In this document: piece after piece, positions 25,147-33,632 of the stretch
How the letters are laid out: the number at the start of each line of letters is the position of its first letter
How positions within the stretch are numbered: position 1 is the stretch's first letter
NCBI GenBank assembly: GCA_035552195.1
Contig: DASZLU010000122.1
Location: forward strand, 8,155 to 72,154
DNA length: 64,000 nt
Direction: 5' to 3'
Origin: CAIKMD01 sp035552195
Lineage (GTDB): Bacteria; Pseudomonadota; Alphaproteobacteria; ATCC43930; CGMCC-115725
The notes under the pieces: model-generated
Told to the model about the DNA's origin: nothing
The model's input: only the letters and a program-made list of their open reading frames with translations
Databases searched by the model: none
Made by a program: the position numbers and the translations under genes

Positions 25147-25937
25147 GGATAGACTACCCCGCTCGTCTGGCGCACAAGGAATTGGCCTTTGCGCGCGAGG
25201 AAATCGCCGGCGACCGAGGCCAGCGCCTCGGGACGATCGGCATCGATTGCATGCGCCGCGTCGTAGACGAACATAATGTGGCAATTCGGCAGCGCCTCGC
25301 GAAAGAGATGCGCGCCCTCCGGCGGCGTCACGCGATCGACGGTGCCGAACAGCACCAGCACGGGAATAGCAACATCGGCCAGCCGCGCTTCGAACGCTGC
25401 ATCACGCGGCGGTCCCAACAGTCGGCTGGTGAACGCCGCATGCTTTGCCATGAGTTCACGCGGCGGCGGCGTCAATTTTGGTTGCCGCTCGGGATGGGCA
25501 TAGAGAAGTTTCAGCCCCTCTTCAGGCGACACATGCGTCGGCACCGGTCCTTCCTGCATCCGGATCGCCGCTGGCGAGATCAAGACGATAGCATCGAGCG
25601 GCTCCGGACGCTGGATCGCCATCCACAGTGCGACCTTCGATCCGAAGGATGTGCCCATCAGGCTGTAGCGCTCGACCCGCAGCGCCGCGACCGCCGCATT
25701 CATGCTGCGCGCGAGATCCTCGGTCGAGGTCGAGCGGCTATTCTCCGACTTGCCGAAGCCCGGCATCTCGAAAGCGATGACGCGGTAATCCCGCGCCAGA
25801 ATGTGGTGCGCCGGCGCGAGGCGAAGCCCGCCGCCGCCATGCATGCAGATCAGGACCGGGCCGCTGCCGCCTTCCAGATACCGGATCCGGAAGCCGTCGG
25901 CGTCGATCGTGGCCTCGCGAAAAGATTCACCCGCCAT
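25143..25937 (-). CDS. Alpha/beta hydrolase
   Basis: A 264-residue hydrolase. The oxyanion region is CMHGGGG, the nucleophile is predicted Ser97 in MGTSFGSK, and the acid and base are Asp201 (FGTVDRVTPP) and His229 (YDAAHAID). The short cap between residues 130 and 180 is rich in Pro. This size and pattern match meta-cleavage product hydrolases (MhpC/BphD-like) and lactone hydrolases. It is first in the leftward unit and overlaps the flavin enzyme gene by four bases. The substrate can only be guessed from context. Confidence 0.85.
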   Translation of the reverse strand: MAGESFREATIDADGFRIRYLEGGSGPVLICMHGGGGLRLAPAHHILARDYRVIAFEMPGFGKSENSRSTSTEDLARSMNAAVAALRVERYSLMGTSFGSKVALWMAIQRPEPLDAIVLISPAAIRMQEGPVPTHVSPEEGLKLLYAHPERQPKLTPPPRELMAKHAAFTSRLLGPPRDAAFEARLADVAIPVLVLFGTVDRVTPPEGAHLFREALPNCHIMFVYDAAHAIDADRPEALASVAGDFLARKGQFLVRQTSGVVYP

Positions 25938-26005
25938 GGTCTCACATCCCTTAGCCTTCGAAGTAATTTAATCGCTGGCAATATGCTTGTCCAGCCAGTC
26001 GAATA

Positions 26006-26035
26006 TTGACACTCGCAGACATTGTGGAATAATTC
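26006..26035 (+). promoter_or_regulatory. Sigma-70-like promoter
   Basis: TTGACA (26006-26011), 18 bases, then TAATTC (26030-26035). Transcription would begin near 26042, 31 bases before the binding protein ATG at 26073. The region between the divergent arms (25938-26072) is AT-rich compared with its surroundings and would be the natural target of the MarR regulator. Confidence 0.6.
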
Positions 26036-26072
26036 GCTATCGAACCAATAAAGATATTCGCGGAGGAAGACG

Positions 26073-27263
26073 ATGCGGGAATCGCGACACGCCCTGGCGC
26101 TTGGCGCCGTTCTGGCCGGCATGCTGGGCCTTGTTCCGTCCGCGCGCGCCGCCGACACGGTCGACATCGACGCCGTGATGCCCTTGACCGGCGGCGGCTC
26201 CTTCCTCGGCCAGGGCGAGCAGCAAGCGCTGCAGCTTGCCGAGAAAGTCGCTAACGCCAATGGCGGCATCGGCGGCAAGCAGGTGCATTTCGTCTTCCAC
26301 GACGATCAGTCGAGCCCGCAAACCGCGGTGCAACTCACCAACGAGGTGATGGCCAAGCACCCCTCGGTGCTGCTCGGCTCGTCGATCGTCGCGATGTGCA
26401 GCGCCATGGGCCCGCTCGTGCAGGCGAGCGGCCCGGTCGATTATTGCTTCTCGCCCGGCATCCATCCCGACAAGGGCAGCTATGTCTTCACCTCGAGCGT
26501 TTCGACGCTCGATCTCGCCGCCGCCGCGATCCGCTATTTCCGCATGAAGGGCTGGACCAAGGTCGCACTGATGTTCTCGACCGACGCGTCGGGCCAGGAC
26601 GCGGAAAAAGGCATCAAATCCGTGCTCGATGCGCCCGAGAATAAAGCGATGAGCATCGTCACCACGGCGCATTTCAATCCGCAGGACGTCAATGTCTCGG
26701 CGCAGATCGAGCAAGTGAAGGCCGCCAACCCACAAGCCTTCATCGCCTGGAGCACCGGCGCACCGATCGCCACGATTTTTCGGGCCATGCTGCAAGCCGG
26801 GCTCGACGTGCCAACCGCGACCACCGACGGCAACATGACCCGCGCGCAGATGAAGCAATACGAAGCCTTCCTGCCCAAGCAGCTCTATTTCCCGGCCGCC
26901 GAATGGGTCGTCGCCAACGATCCGAAATTCCCGATGGAGGCCGCCGTTTCTGACAAGCAGAAGGCTTTTTACGGCGCCTTCAAGGACGCGGGCGCCCAGG
27001 TCGATATCGCCTCCGAGCTCGCCTGGGACCCTGCGCTGATCCTGATCGACGCGCTCAAGAAGCTCGGCCCGGACGCGACCGCACCGAAGATCCGTGATGA
27101 GATCGCCGGACTCAAGACTTACGCCGGCGTCAACGGCGTCTATGATTTCGAGAAGGTGCCGCAGCGCGGCCTCGGCGTCGACAACGCCGTGGTGACGCGC
27201 TGGAGCACCGACAGCAAGAACTGGCAGGTCGTCAGCAAAGCGACGGGCGTGCCGCTGCCGTAA
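26073..27263 (+). CDS. Branched-chain amino acid-type (LivK) substrate-binding protein
   Basis: A 396-residue periplasmic protein of the Peripla_BP_6 family. The signal peptide ends near ARAADT; TVDIDAVMPLTGGGSFLGQGEQQALQLAEKVANANGGIGGKQV is the family opening, and VQLTNEVMAKHPSVLLGSSI, LDLAAAAIRYFRMKGWTKVAL and KKLGPDATAPKIRDEIAGLK are the usual later blocks. In catabolic clusters such proteins often bind aromatic or cyclic acids. A strong site, GGAGGAAGACG, precedes the ATG. No permease is visible. Confidence 0.88.
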   Translation: MRESRHALALGAVLAGMLGLVPSARAADTVDIDAVMPLTGGGSFLGQGEQQALQLAEKVANANGGIGGKQVHFVFHDDQSSPQTAVQLTNEVMAKHPSVLLGSSIVAMCSAMGPLVQASGPVDYCFSPGIHPDKGSYVFTSSVSTLDLAAAAIRYFRMKGWTKVALMFSTDASGQDAEKGIKSVLDAPENKAMSIVTTAHFNPQDVNVSAQIEQVKAANPQAFIAWSTGAPIATIFRAMLQAGLDVPTATTDGNMTRAQMKQYEAFLPKQLYFPAAEWVVANDPKFPMEAAVSDKQKAFYGAFKDAGAQVDIASELAWDPALILIDALKKLGPDATAPKIRDEIAGLKTYAGVNGVYDFEKVPQRGLGVDNAVVTRWSTDSKNWQVVSKATGVPLP

Positions 27264-27319
27264 TTGACACCGCAAAATCGCCGACGCAGGCTCACACCAT
27301 TGGGGCAGGAGCGCGAATC

Positions 27320-27985
27320 ATGATGTACGCCGATGTTTACGTCGACGAACCGTTGGACAAGATCGTCGATGACTGGGACTTTCTGAACGAGAAGGTGCTG
27401 CCCAAATTCCTCGGCTTTCGTCCGGTCGGCGACGGCGTCTACGGCATGCGCCAAATCCTGCCCGAGGCGCCGCAAACCGTCGAACAACAGCAACAGTCCG
27501 GTACGGGACCGATCATCGCGGCCAAACACCGCCGCCATTGGGAGATCGGCCCCAAAGGCATCGTCCAGGTACCGCGCACGCCCCTCGTCGCCCATGTCAT
27601 GCTCGCCGGCACGCCGCACCATACCGAGCATGTCTACGGCTACTGGCATATCAACGACATGGACGAGATCACGATCGACATACCGCCGGCCGCCGACCGG
27701 CCGGGCTACGTCGTTCTCATGCAAGGCCATCCGAAAGGCAACGAGGCCGATCGCATGGCGTGGTACTGCGAAGAATGCACCGAGCTCGTCCATATGACCG
27801 AGTTCGTGACCGGGACGCTCGGCTTCAAGGAATTCTGGACGTGGGAGCGCAGCACGGTGCGCGCCTATAACGCCGATCCCAAGTTGCGGACGTGCTGGAA
27901 CTGCGGCCATGTGAACCCTGTCGGCTATCTCGCCCTCGCCACCCAGGACACACCCGAAGAACGGGAAGCGCGCCTGCGATGGTAG
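27320..27985 (+). CDS. Cupin-like protein with 3-hydroxyanthranilate dioxygenase-type motif and CxxC pairs
   Basis: A 221-residue protein. The segment YGYWHINDMDEITI keeps the His-x5-Glu spacing of the metal site in 3-hydroxyanthranilate 3,4-dioxygenase (here H110 and E116). Later WYCEECTELVH and RTCWNCGHVNP form two C-x2-C pairs that look like a rubredoxin-type or zinc site. The region between them is unlike textbook dioxygenases, so activity is unproven. It overlaps the next gene by seven bases, and that gene is a clear paralogue. Ring cleavage in the local catabolic pathway is the most natural role. Confidence 0.55.
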   Translation: MMYADVYVDEPLDKIVDDWDFLNEKVLPKFLGFRPVGDGVYGMRQILPEAPQTVEQQQQSGTGPIIAAKHRRHWEIGPKGIVQVPRTPLVAHVMLAGTPHHTEHVYGYWHINDMDEITIDIPPAADRPGYVVLMQGHPKGNEADRMAWYCEECTELVHMTEFVTGTLGFKEFWTWERSTVRAYNADPKLRTCWNCGHVNPVGYLALATQDTPEEREARLRW

Positions 27986-28557
27986 CCGCCGATCCGACGC
28001 TCTCTTTCGACGTCGACGTCACTTCCGGCGATGGGCGCTGGGTCCGGCAGGGCAACCACGCGATCTGGTCGGGGCGGCGCGAGGCAAACCAGCCGCCCTA
28101 TGTCCTCCACGAATGGACCGAGCGCGGCGTCCGTCCCTTTCCCCGCCGCGACGACAACGCGCATATGCGCCGGGTACCGGCCGGCACGCCTTATCATATC
28201 TCGAGCCTGTTCGGCTTTTGGATCGTCAACGATGTCGACGCGTTGCTGCTCAGCGCCAAGCGCGACGAGACCGACTACTACATGCTCGTGGTTGGCGGGC
28301 GCACCGATGGCCTGCGCGAGGCGACCAGCTTGTTCGTATGCCCGAAATGCGCCGCGCGTTTCGGCGAGGCGCGCTTTGCGGAACTGCAAGCGGGCTATGA
28401 ACGCTTCATCGACGCCGCCTTGAAGCGGGTACGCGACTTCAACGCCGATGTTTCACTGCGCGCGTGTCCCAAATGCGGCGCGATCCATCCGCCGATTTAC
28501 GGCTTTCACGCAGAAGCCGATACGCAAGAAGAACGCGCCGCGCGCGTGGCCGGCTGA
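27979..28557 (+). CDS. Paralogue of the upstream cupin-like protein, metal ligands missing
   Basis: A 192-residue protein that aligns with the preceding one: FGFWIVNDVDALLL against YGYWHINDMDEITI, LFVCPKCAARFG against WYCEECTELVH, VRDFNADVSLRACPKCGAIHPP against VRAYNADPKLRTCWNCGHVNP. The predicted ligands His and Glu are replaced by Ile82 and Ala88, but both C-x2-C pairs remain. The start ATG at 27979 lies inside the upstream stop region, so the two are translationally coupled. A non-catalytic partner subunit is the simplest reading. Confidence 0.6.
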   Translation: MVAADPTLSFDVDVTSGDGRWVRQGNHAIWSGRREANQPPYVLHEWTERGVRPFPRRDDNAHMRRVPAGTPYHISSLFGFWIVNDVDALLLSAKRDETDYYMLVVGGRTDGLREATSLFVCPKCAARFGEARFAELQAGYERFIDAALKRVRDFNADVSLRACPKCGAIHPPIYGFHAEADTQEERAARVAG

Positions 28558-28562
28558 TCGCC

Positions 28563-28883
28563 ATGACAACCACTCCAGTCTGCATGACCAGCGATATCGC
28601 TGACGGCGCGATCTTCTGCAAACGTGTCGGTGGCATCGGCGAGATCGCGGTAGCGCGCCTCAGCAACGGCAGCGGCTATGTCGCCTTCGAGCCGCGTTGC
28701 CCGCATGCGCTTGGGCCCCTCGCCGAGGGCAAGCGCCGCGGCGATGTTATCGTCTGTCCGTGGCATTTCTTTCCCTTCGATCTGAATACGGGCAAGTTGC
28801 CCGGCACAACCAGCATTCTCGAACTACGCCGTTATTCCGTGACGGTCAAAGACGACCAGATCTTCATCGAGATCGATTCATAA
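28563..28883 (+). CDS. Rieske-type ferredoxin
   Basis: A 106-residue single-domain Rieske protein. The [2Fe-2S] ligands are C46 and H48 (EPRCPHALGPL) and C65 and H68 (VIVCPWHFFPFD). The length and lack of a membrane helix match the ferredoxin components of ring-hydroxylating oxygenases. It is the last clear gene of the rightward unit, five bases after the paralogue pair, and would donate electrons to the Rieske oxygenase at 22743-24038 encoded in the opposite arm. Confidence 0.88.
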   Translation: MTTTPVCMTSDIADGAIFCKRVGGIGEIAVARLSNGSGYVAFEPRCPHALGPLAEGKRRGDVIVCPWHFFPFDLNTGKLPGTTSILELRRYSVTVKDDQIFIEIDS

Positions 28884-28900
28884 AATAGAAGGGCAGCGCG

Positions 28901-28939
28901 ATGAGCGACAACAAGCCCTCGGATGAGGCCCGCGCGTGA
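28901..28939 (+). other. Twelve-codon frame after the ferredoxin gene
   Basis: ATG with a fair site (agaaggg) opens a frame MSDNKPSDEARA and stop. It could be the remnant of a lost downstream gene. Nothing else is seen before the convergent flagellar-block gene ending at 28976. Confidence 0.2.
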
Positions 28940-28975
28940 CGACGAGAGTCTTCGATTAGGTTTTATCGATCGCCG

Positions 28976-31900
28976 TCAATTGACGGCGGCGTTGAGGCCG
29001 TCGCTGGCGAGCCGCTTGCGGTAAGCGGCCATGAAGCTCTGCAGATTGCCGATCTCGGCGATGCGCGAGGCCATATCGGCGGCATTGCCGCCACCGGCGA
29101 CGCCGGCATTCGAGTCCTCGGTGATAAGGCTGAAGGCTTGCGCCGTCTGCGTCCCGGCAATCGCCGGGGTCCAATCGGCGCGCAACTGCTCGAGGCCAGC
29201 CTGGTCGCCGGCGAGGGTCAACGCCGAAGCCCAGGCGAGCAGAAGACGCGAGAGATCGACACCGAGCGGCCCCTGCGCGGGCGGCGCACCGGCAAGCTCG
29301 CCGAACACCTTGGCCGCGTTCTTCCAATCCTGCTGGTGCCAATAGATGTCGGCGCGCAGCCGCGCGGCATCGACGCTGTTGTCCTCCTGCAGCAGCGCAA
29401 GCGCATCGGGAACCTTGTTCAGATCGGTCAACGCCCGCGCCCGCAACTCCTGGCGCTGGCGCGCGAGATCGGCGGGGGCGTCGCTGCCGACATCGATATC
29501 GAGTGCGGCGATCGCGGCATCGGGCTGGCGGTTGATGAGACGGAGCAGCGCCAGCTGGGTCGCGCCGCGCGCCTTGTCGTGACCGCTCAGATGGTTCTTC
29601 ACCTGATCGTCGAGCAACGACGAAGCCTGGTCGAGCAGATCGACCGACACCAGGCGATCGATCAGTTTGCGCACGATCTGGTCGTGGCGATCGCCCGCTG
29701 GCTCGAGATCCTGATATTGGGTGTAGAGCGCGAGCGCCTTCACCGGCGGTACATCGTCCGAATTCTTGCCGAGATAGAGATTGGCGAAAGCGTCACCCGC
29801 TTCCTTGGCGACATCCTTCGAGGCCGGATAATCCGGGAAATAGATCGCCGCCTCGTGTAGCGCCTCGATACCGTCGTCGATTTGGCCTTCGGCAATTTGC
29901 AATTCGCCGAGCTGGCGCAGCAGCGTGAATTCGAACGCATCGCCGCGCCATGAAAAGCGCAGCGCGTCGAGCGCGTTGATCGTGTCGAGACGGCTGACTT
30001 GCTTGTTGGCATAGAGCGCCATCGCCCGGCCATAGAGCGCCCGGGCCCGCGCCTTGCGATCGCCCGATGCGGCGACCTTGATCCATTCCTCGAGCGCCGG
30101 CTCGAGCTGGCCCATCGCCTGCTCGCGGCGGCCGGACAGATATTGCGCCATAGCCTGGTCGCTCGGCATCGGCGAGTCCTTGAGCACGGTGTCGAGCAAC
30201 GGACCGGCCGCCGAGCTGCGATCGGTTTCGATCATCGCTTCCGCCGCAGCCAGCGCGAAGCGATCCCGCAGCGCTTTCGGATAATTCGCGATGACGCCGA
30301 TGCTGCCGGTGAACTCGCGCGCGGCGTTGTTCCAATCGGCCATGTCGGCGTCGAGGGCGCCTCGCCACAGCGCAACTTCCGGCTCGTTATCGAAGGTTGC
30401 GATATTGAGTTGCTTCTTGGCGCAATCGCGGTCGTCGTCGAGGTAGCATGCGGCGCCTTTCAGCGCCTGGACGCCGCGATCGGCAAACGAGACCGGATCG
30501 TCTTTCTCGATCTGGGCGAGGACGCCGAGCGTCTCGGCGCCGAAGAGATGCGCGAAATAGAACCGCGCAAGGTCGAGCCGCGGCACGGTGCGCGCCGGCG
30601 GCGGCGCATCGGCCGCTGCGCGCTCGAGCTTGACGCGGCGCTGGATGAAGCTGTCGCTATCGGGGCCAAGCCAGGCGGCGAAATCGAACAGGCGATGAAG
30701 ATCCGCCGGCCCACCGCCCAGCAACCGGTCGCGGCGGTCGGAGAGCGCCAGGCCATGCGGCCGCGTAATCTGCACCGTTTCCGTATCAGGCAGGACGACG
30801 AGATCGTCGGTGTTCGGGCGAATGACGATGCCTTGCACGCTTTCGAGCAAGCGGAAATCGACAAAGCCGCGCGCGGCATCGATGCCGCGGCCGAGTTCGC
30901 CGACGGGCACGACAATCATCGTGTCGCCCAGCACCGGATCCTTGACCGAGATCGGCGCCATCGCTTGATGCACCTTCAACTGAACCGAAGGCACGGCCGC
31001 TTCGGGCCTCGGCTCGACGCCGATCGGCGCTTCCGGTGTCGGAGCAACGCGCTTGAGATCGACGAGCCAGGAATTGCCCGAGCGGCGAACGCTGGGATTG
31101 AGGCCATCGGCGACGACGATGCGCAGCGCCGTCCCCGTCACCGCCGGAACCGCGTCGATTGCGGCCAGCACGCCTTTGCTCTGGGCACGGAAACTATCGA
31201 GATCGAGCTTGGTCGAGCCGGCGAAGACAAGCCATAGCGCGCTGCCGCGGCGATAGACGGCGGCCGCGGTCGGCGTCGGCCAATCGAAGCGCAGGCTGGT
31301 CAGATCGCCTTGCGTGATGAATTGCGGCACGAGCGTACCAGCGGGCACACTCTGGGCCGGTGCCGAAGCCGGGACGATTGCCGGCGATTTGGTCTGCGCC
31401 GGAGCGATGCTGGCGATAACCGCTTCACCGGCCTTGGGATTGATGTCGCTGTTTGCGACGCCAGCCGGCGGAACGATCTGCGGCGCAGTGTCCTCCGAAG
31501 CTCCCAACGTCGCGAGTTGCTCCGGCTCCGGTTTCGCGGGCGGGGCTTCAGCGATTTCAGTCTTGGGCAGCGGCGCTTTGCTGAGCTTGCCCTTGGCGAG
31601 CATTTGGGCGTCTGCCTTGCTCGACAGCGTTTCGCTCTTCTGCACGAGATCGATCGCGACAATATTGTGATCGAGCGTCTCGGTCTTCAGCTCGACCGGA
31701 CGGATCAGCTTCGCCGTGATCGTCGTGCCATCGGCTGATTGCGAGGCGCTACCGACATAATGGCCGAGATTGCGATTGACGATATTGAGCTGACCGCTGA
31801 AGGGTCGCGCAAAATGAATGACGAGGGTCTGGCCTTCGAGCTTCGCCTGGTAGGTGACCGGCGTCGGCCACTGAACGACGATGCGGCCATAACCGTCATG

Positions 31901-31996
31901 CTCGCCGACCCGCAGCTCGACCTTGTCTGCAGCCTGGGCCGGTATGGCAAACGCGGCAAGAGCGGCAGCAGTGAAGAACGCGGCGGCGCGTTTCAT
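28976..31996 (-). CDS. Large secreted tetratricopeptide-type protein in the fliL operon
   Basis: A 1006-residue protein. The signal peptide ends near IPAQAADKVE, then an AMIN-like beta domain (VELRVGEHDGYGRIVVQW, about 24-120). A Pro/Ala-rich linker follows, then a middle beta region, and from about residue 450 a long helical repeat region (LARFYFAHLFGAETLGVLAQ, ALYGRAMALYANKQ, DAFANLYLGKN) of the TPR type. It is the last gene of fliL-fliM-DUF6468-motE-TPR, nine bases after motE. A periplasmic role in motor or flagellum assembly is likely from position alone; the family's function is not known to me. Confidence 0.7.
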   Translation of the reverse strand: MKRAAAFFTAAALAAFAIPAQAADKVELRVGEHDGYGRIVVQWPTPVTYQAKLEGQTLVIHFARPFSGQLNIVNRNLGHYVGSASQSADGTTITAKLIRPVELKTETLDHNIVAIDLVQKSETLSSKADAQMLAKGKLSKAPLPKTEIAEAPPAKPEPEQLATLGASEDTAPQIVPPAGVANSDINPKAGEAVIASIAPAQTKSPAIVPASAPAQSVPAGTLVPQFITQGDLTSLRFDWPTPTAAAVYRRGSALWLVFAGSTKLDLDSFRAQSKGVLAAIDAVPAVTGTALRIVVADGLNPSVRRSGNSWLVDLKRVAPTPEAPIGVEPRPEAAVPSVQLKVHQAMAPISVKDPVLGDTMIVVPVGELGRGIDAARGFVDFRLLESVQGIVIRPNTDDLVVLPDTETVQITRPHGLALSDRRDRLLGGGPADLHRLFDFAAWLGPDSDSFIQRRVKLERAAADAPPPARTVPRLDLARFYFAHLFGAETLGVLAQIEKDDPVSFADRGVQALKGAACYLDDDRDCAKKQLNIATFDNEPEVALWRGALDADMADWNNAAREFTGSIGVIANYPKALRDRFALAAAEAMIETDRSSAAGPLLDTVLKDSPMPSDQAMAQYLSGRREQAMGQLEPALEEWIKVAASGDRKARARALYGRAMALYANKQVSRLDTINALDALRFSWRGDAFEFTLLRQLGELQIAEGQIDDGIEALHEAAIYFPDYPASKDVAKEAGDAFANLYLGKNSDDVPPVKALALYTQYQDLEPAGDRHDQIVRKLIDRLVSVDLLDQASSLLDDQVKNHLSGHDKARGATQLALLRLINRQPDAAIAALDIDVGSDAPADLARQRQELRARALTDLNKVPDALALLQEDNSVDAARLRADIYWHQQDWKNAAKVFGELAGAPPAQGPLGVDLSRLLLAWASALTLAGDQAGLEQLRADWTPAIAGTQTAQAFSLITEDSNAGVAGGGNAADMASRIAEIGNLQSFMAAYRKRLASDGLNAAVN

Positions 31997-32005
31997 CGTC
32001 GGCCT

Positions 32006-32911
32006 TTAGGGCTTCGCTGGAATAGCGGCGGGCGCCGCCGGCAGCGGGTTCTGGCGCTGCGCCATGGCGGTGGTGATGGCTTGCGCCTTCGTCGGGTCCA
32101 TCGCCGCGAGGATCGGCGCGGTCTTCGCCTCTTTCATGTGGCTCAGCATCTGCAACAGGATCGGCATGTCGAGCTGGCTGAGGATCTGGGCCGCATCGGC
32201 CGGCTTCATCGTTTCGTAAATCTTGACCAGGCTCTGGGTGCGCGCGTCATCGGCGGCGTTCTCTTTGTCGACCGTCACCTGAATGCTCTTCTGCAGCGCT
32301 TCGAGCTTCGCGATCTTGTCGTCGATCCGCTTTTCCGTCGCTTGCAACACGACTTGCTGCTGATCGAGCTCGCTGGCGCGCTGATCGATCTGGGTGCGGC
32401 GGGCTGACAATTGCTGCAACACTTCGATCTCGGCCGGGCTGAGCAGCAGCGGATCTTTCATCGGCGCGTGTCCCACCGGCTTATCGCCCGCCGCCTTATC
32501 GGCGCCGGCCTTATCGCCATTCGGAGCGCCCGTCTTATCGGCGGGCGAGGCTTCGGCGACTTGCATCGGCTTACCGCCTCCGGCAGCCGGCGCGGAAGCT
32601 TGTTGCGCGGGCGCTTTCGGCGCGGCCGCTTGTTGCTGTTGCAGAACCGCGGCCTGCTGCGGCGGCGCGTTCGGCGTGGCGGGTTTCGCGGCGTTGTTGT
32701 TTTCCGCGCTGCCGGCCGTCGGCGAGATGCTCGGCAGCTTGGCGGCGTTGGCGAGGCTCGTCAGATCGATCGGGGCGCTCGTCGCCTGGGCCGCCGATGT
32801 CGCGGCTGCCTGGGCATGGCTGCCGACCGCGAAAATATCACTCACCTTGAGGCCGAGCAGAACCGTCGCCGCCAGGATGACCGATGGGATAAGACGCGGG
32901 CGTAAATTCAC
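32006..32911 (-). CDS. motE: MotE-type flagellar motor chaperone
   Basis: A 301-residue protein with one N-terminal membrane helix (IPSVILAATVLLGLKVSDIF), a long Ala/Pro/Gln-rich segment, a coiled coil (about 170-225), and a C-terminal MgtE-N-like domain (LVKIYETMKPADAAQILSQL, MSRHMKEAKTAPILAAMD-type helices). This matches alphaproteobacterial MotE, the periplasmic chaperone of MotC. The start is GTG at 32911. Its place in the fliL-fliM operon supports this. The symbol is by similarity of architecture. Confidence 0.72.
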   Translation of the reverse strand: MNLRPRLIPSVILAATVLLGLKVSDIFAVGSHAQAAATSAAQATSAPIDLTSLANAAKLPSISPTAGSAENNNAAKPATPNAPPQQAAVLQQQQAAAPKAPAQQASAPAAGGGKPMQVAEASPADKTGAPNGDKAGADKAAGDKPVGHAPMKDPLLLSPAEIEVLQQLSARRTQIDQRASELDQQQVVLQATEKRIDDKIAKLEALQKSIQVTVDKENAADDARTQSLVKIYETMKPADAAQILSQLDMPILLQMLSHMKEAKTAPILAAMDPTKAQAITTAMAQRQNPLPAAPAAIPAKP

Positions 32912-32921
32912 TTAGGCGCTC

Positions 32922-33629
32922 CTAGCGGCGCCGCGCGGCCAGAGCACGAAGAAGATCGCGCTCGGCACGCGAGGGCGCATTGGCGCGCTCGACGAGGGGC
33001 TCGGCCGCCGCTTGCGCGACTGCACGAGCGATGATGGCCTGTGTCGGAGCGGCAGCGGCAGCCGCCGGAACGGTGACGCTCGGCTCGACGCGGATCGGCT
33101 CTTGGCGCACGAAAGCTGGACGCGGCGTTGCCGCCCTCTGATGCTGTTGGGGCGCTGCCTCGGCCGACGCACGGCGCGGCGCAGGCTCGGCTGCTGGCGG
33201 CGGAGCGGCGGTCACGGCTGGCGCGACCGGCTCGATAAAGTGCTCGGCGGCGCGCGGTTGCGCCCGCGGCGCTTGCTTCGGTTCGGGCTGCAAATCGGGC
33301 TTCAGCGCGTCGCGGCCGGCGCGGATATGGTTGGCGAGCTTGTCGGCGACACCGCCGCCGCGCTCGATCATATAGGTAAGGTCGTCGGCGAGCGCCTTCG
33401 CCTCTTCCACCTTCTTGTCGAGACGGCGGCTGAGATCGTCGGCGGTGACGCGGAGATTGGTCACGGCGGCTTCCGCGCGCTGCGAGGCGGCGCTGAGATT
33501 GCGCACCAGGACCTCGAACTTCTCGCGGTCGTTGCGCACCATCCCGAGGCGGCGATTGAGGATGATCGAGTAGCCGATCGTCGCGATGAGGAGCAACGCA
33601 ACGATGGCGTTGCCGGCCAGGCTCAACAT
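32922..33629 (-). CDS. DUF6468 domain membrane protein in flagellar operon
   Basis: A 235-residue protein with one N-terminal helix (LAGNAIVALLLIATIGYSII), then a conserved coiled region (LRVTADDLSRRLDKKVEEAKALADDLTYMIERGGGVADKLANHIRAGR) and a long Pro/Ala-rich tail. This is the DUF6468 type, found beside fliL and fliM in alphaproteobacteria. The function is unknown. I use the ATG at 33629; a GTG one codon earlier is the alternative. It directly follows the fliM stop. Confidence 0.75.
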   Translation of the reverse strand: MLSLAGNAIVALLLIATIGYSIILNRRLGMVRNDREKFEVLVRNLSAASQRAEAAVTNLRVTADDLSRRLDKKVEEAKALADDLTYMIERGGGVADKLANHIRAGRDALKPDLQPEPKQAPRAQPRAAEHFIEPVAPAVTAAPPPAAEPAPRRASAEAAPQQHQRAATPRPAFVRQEPIRVEPSVTVPAAAAAAPTQAIIARAVAQAAAEPLVERANAPSRAERDLLRALAARRR

Positions 33630-33632
33630 CAC

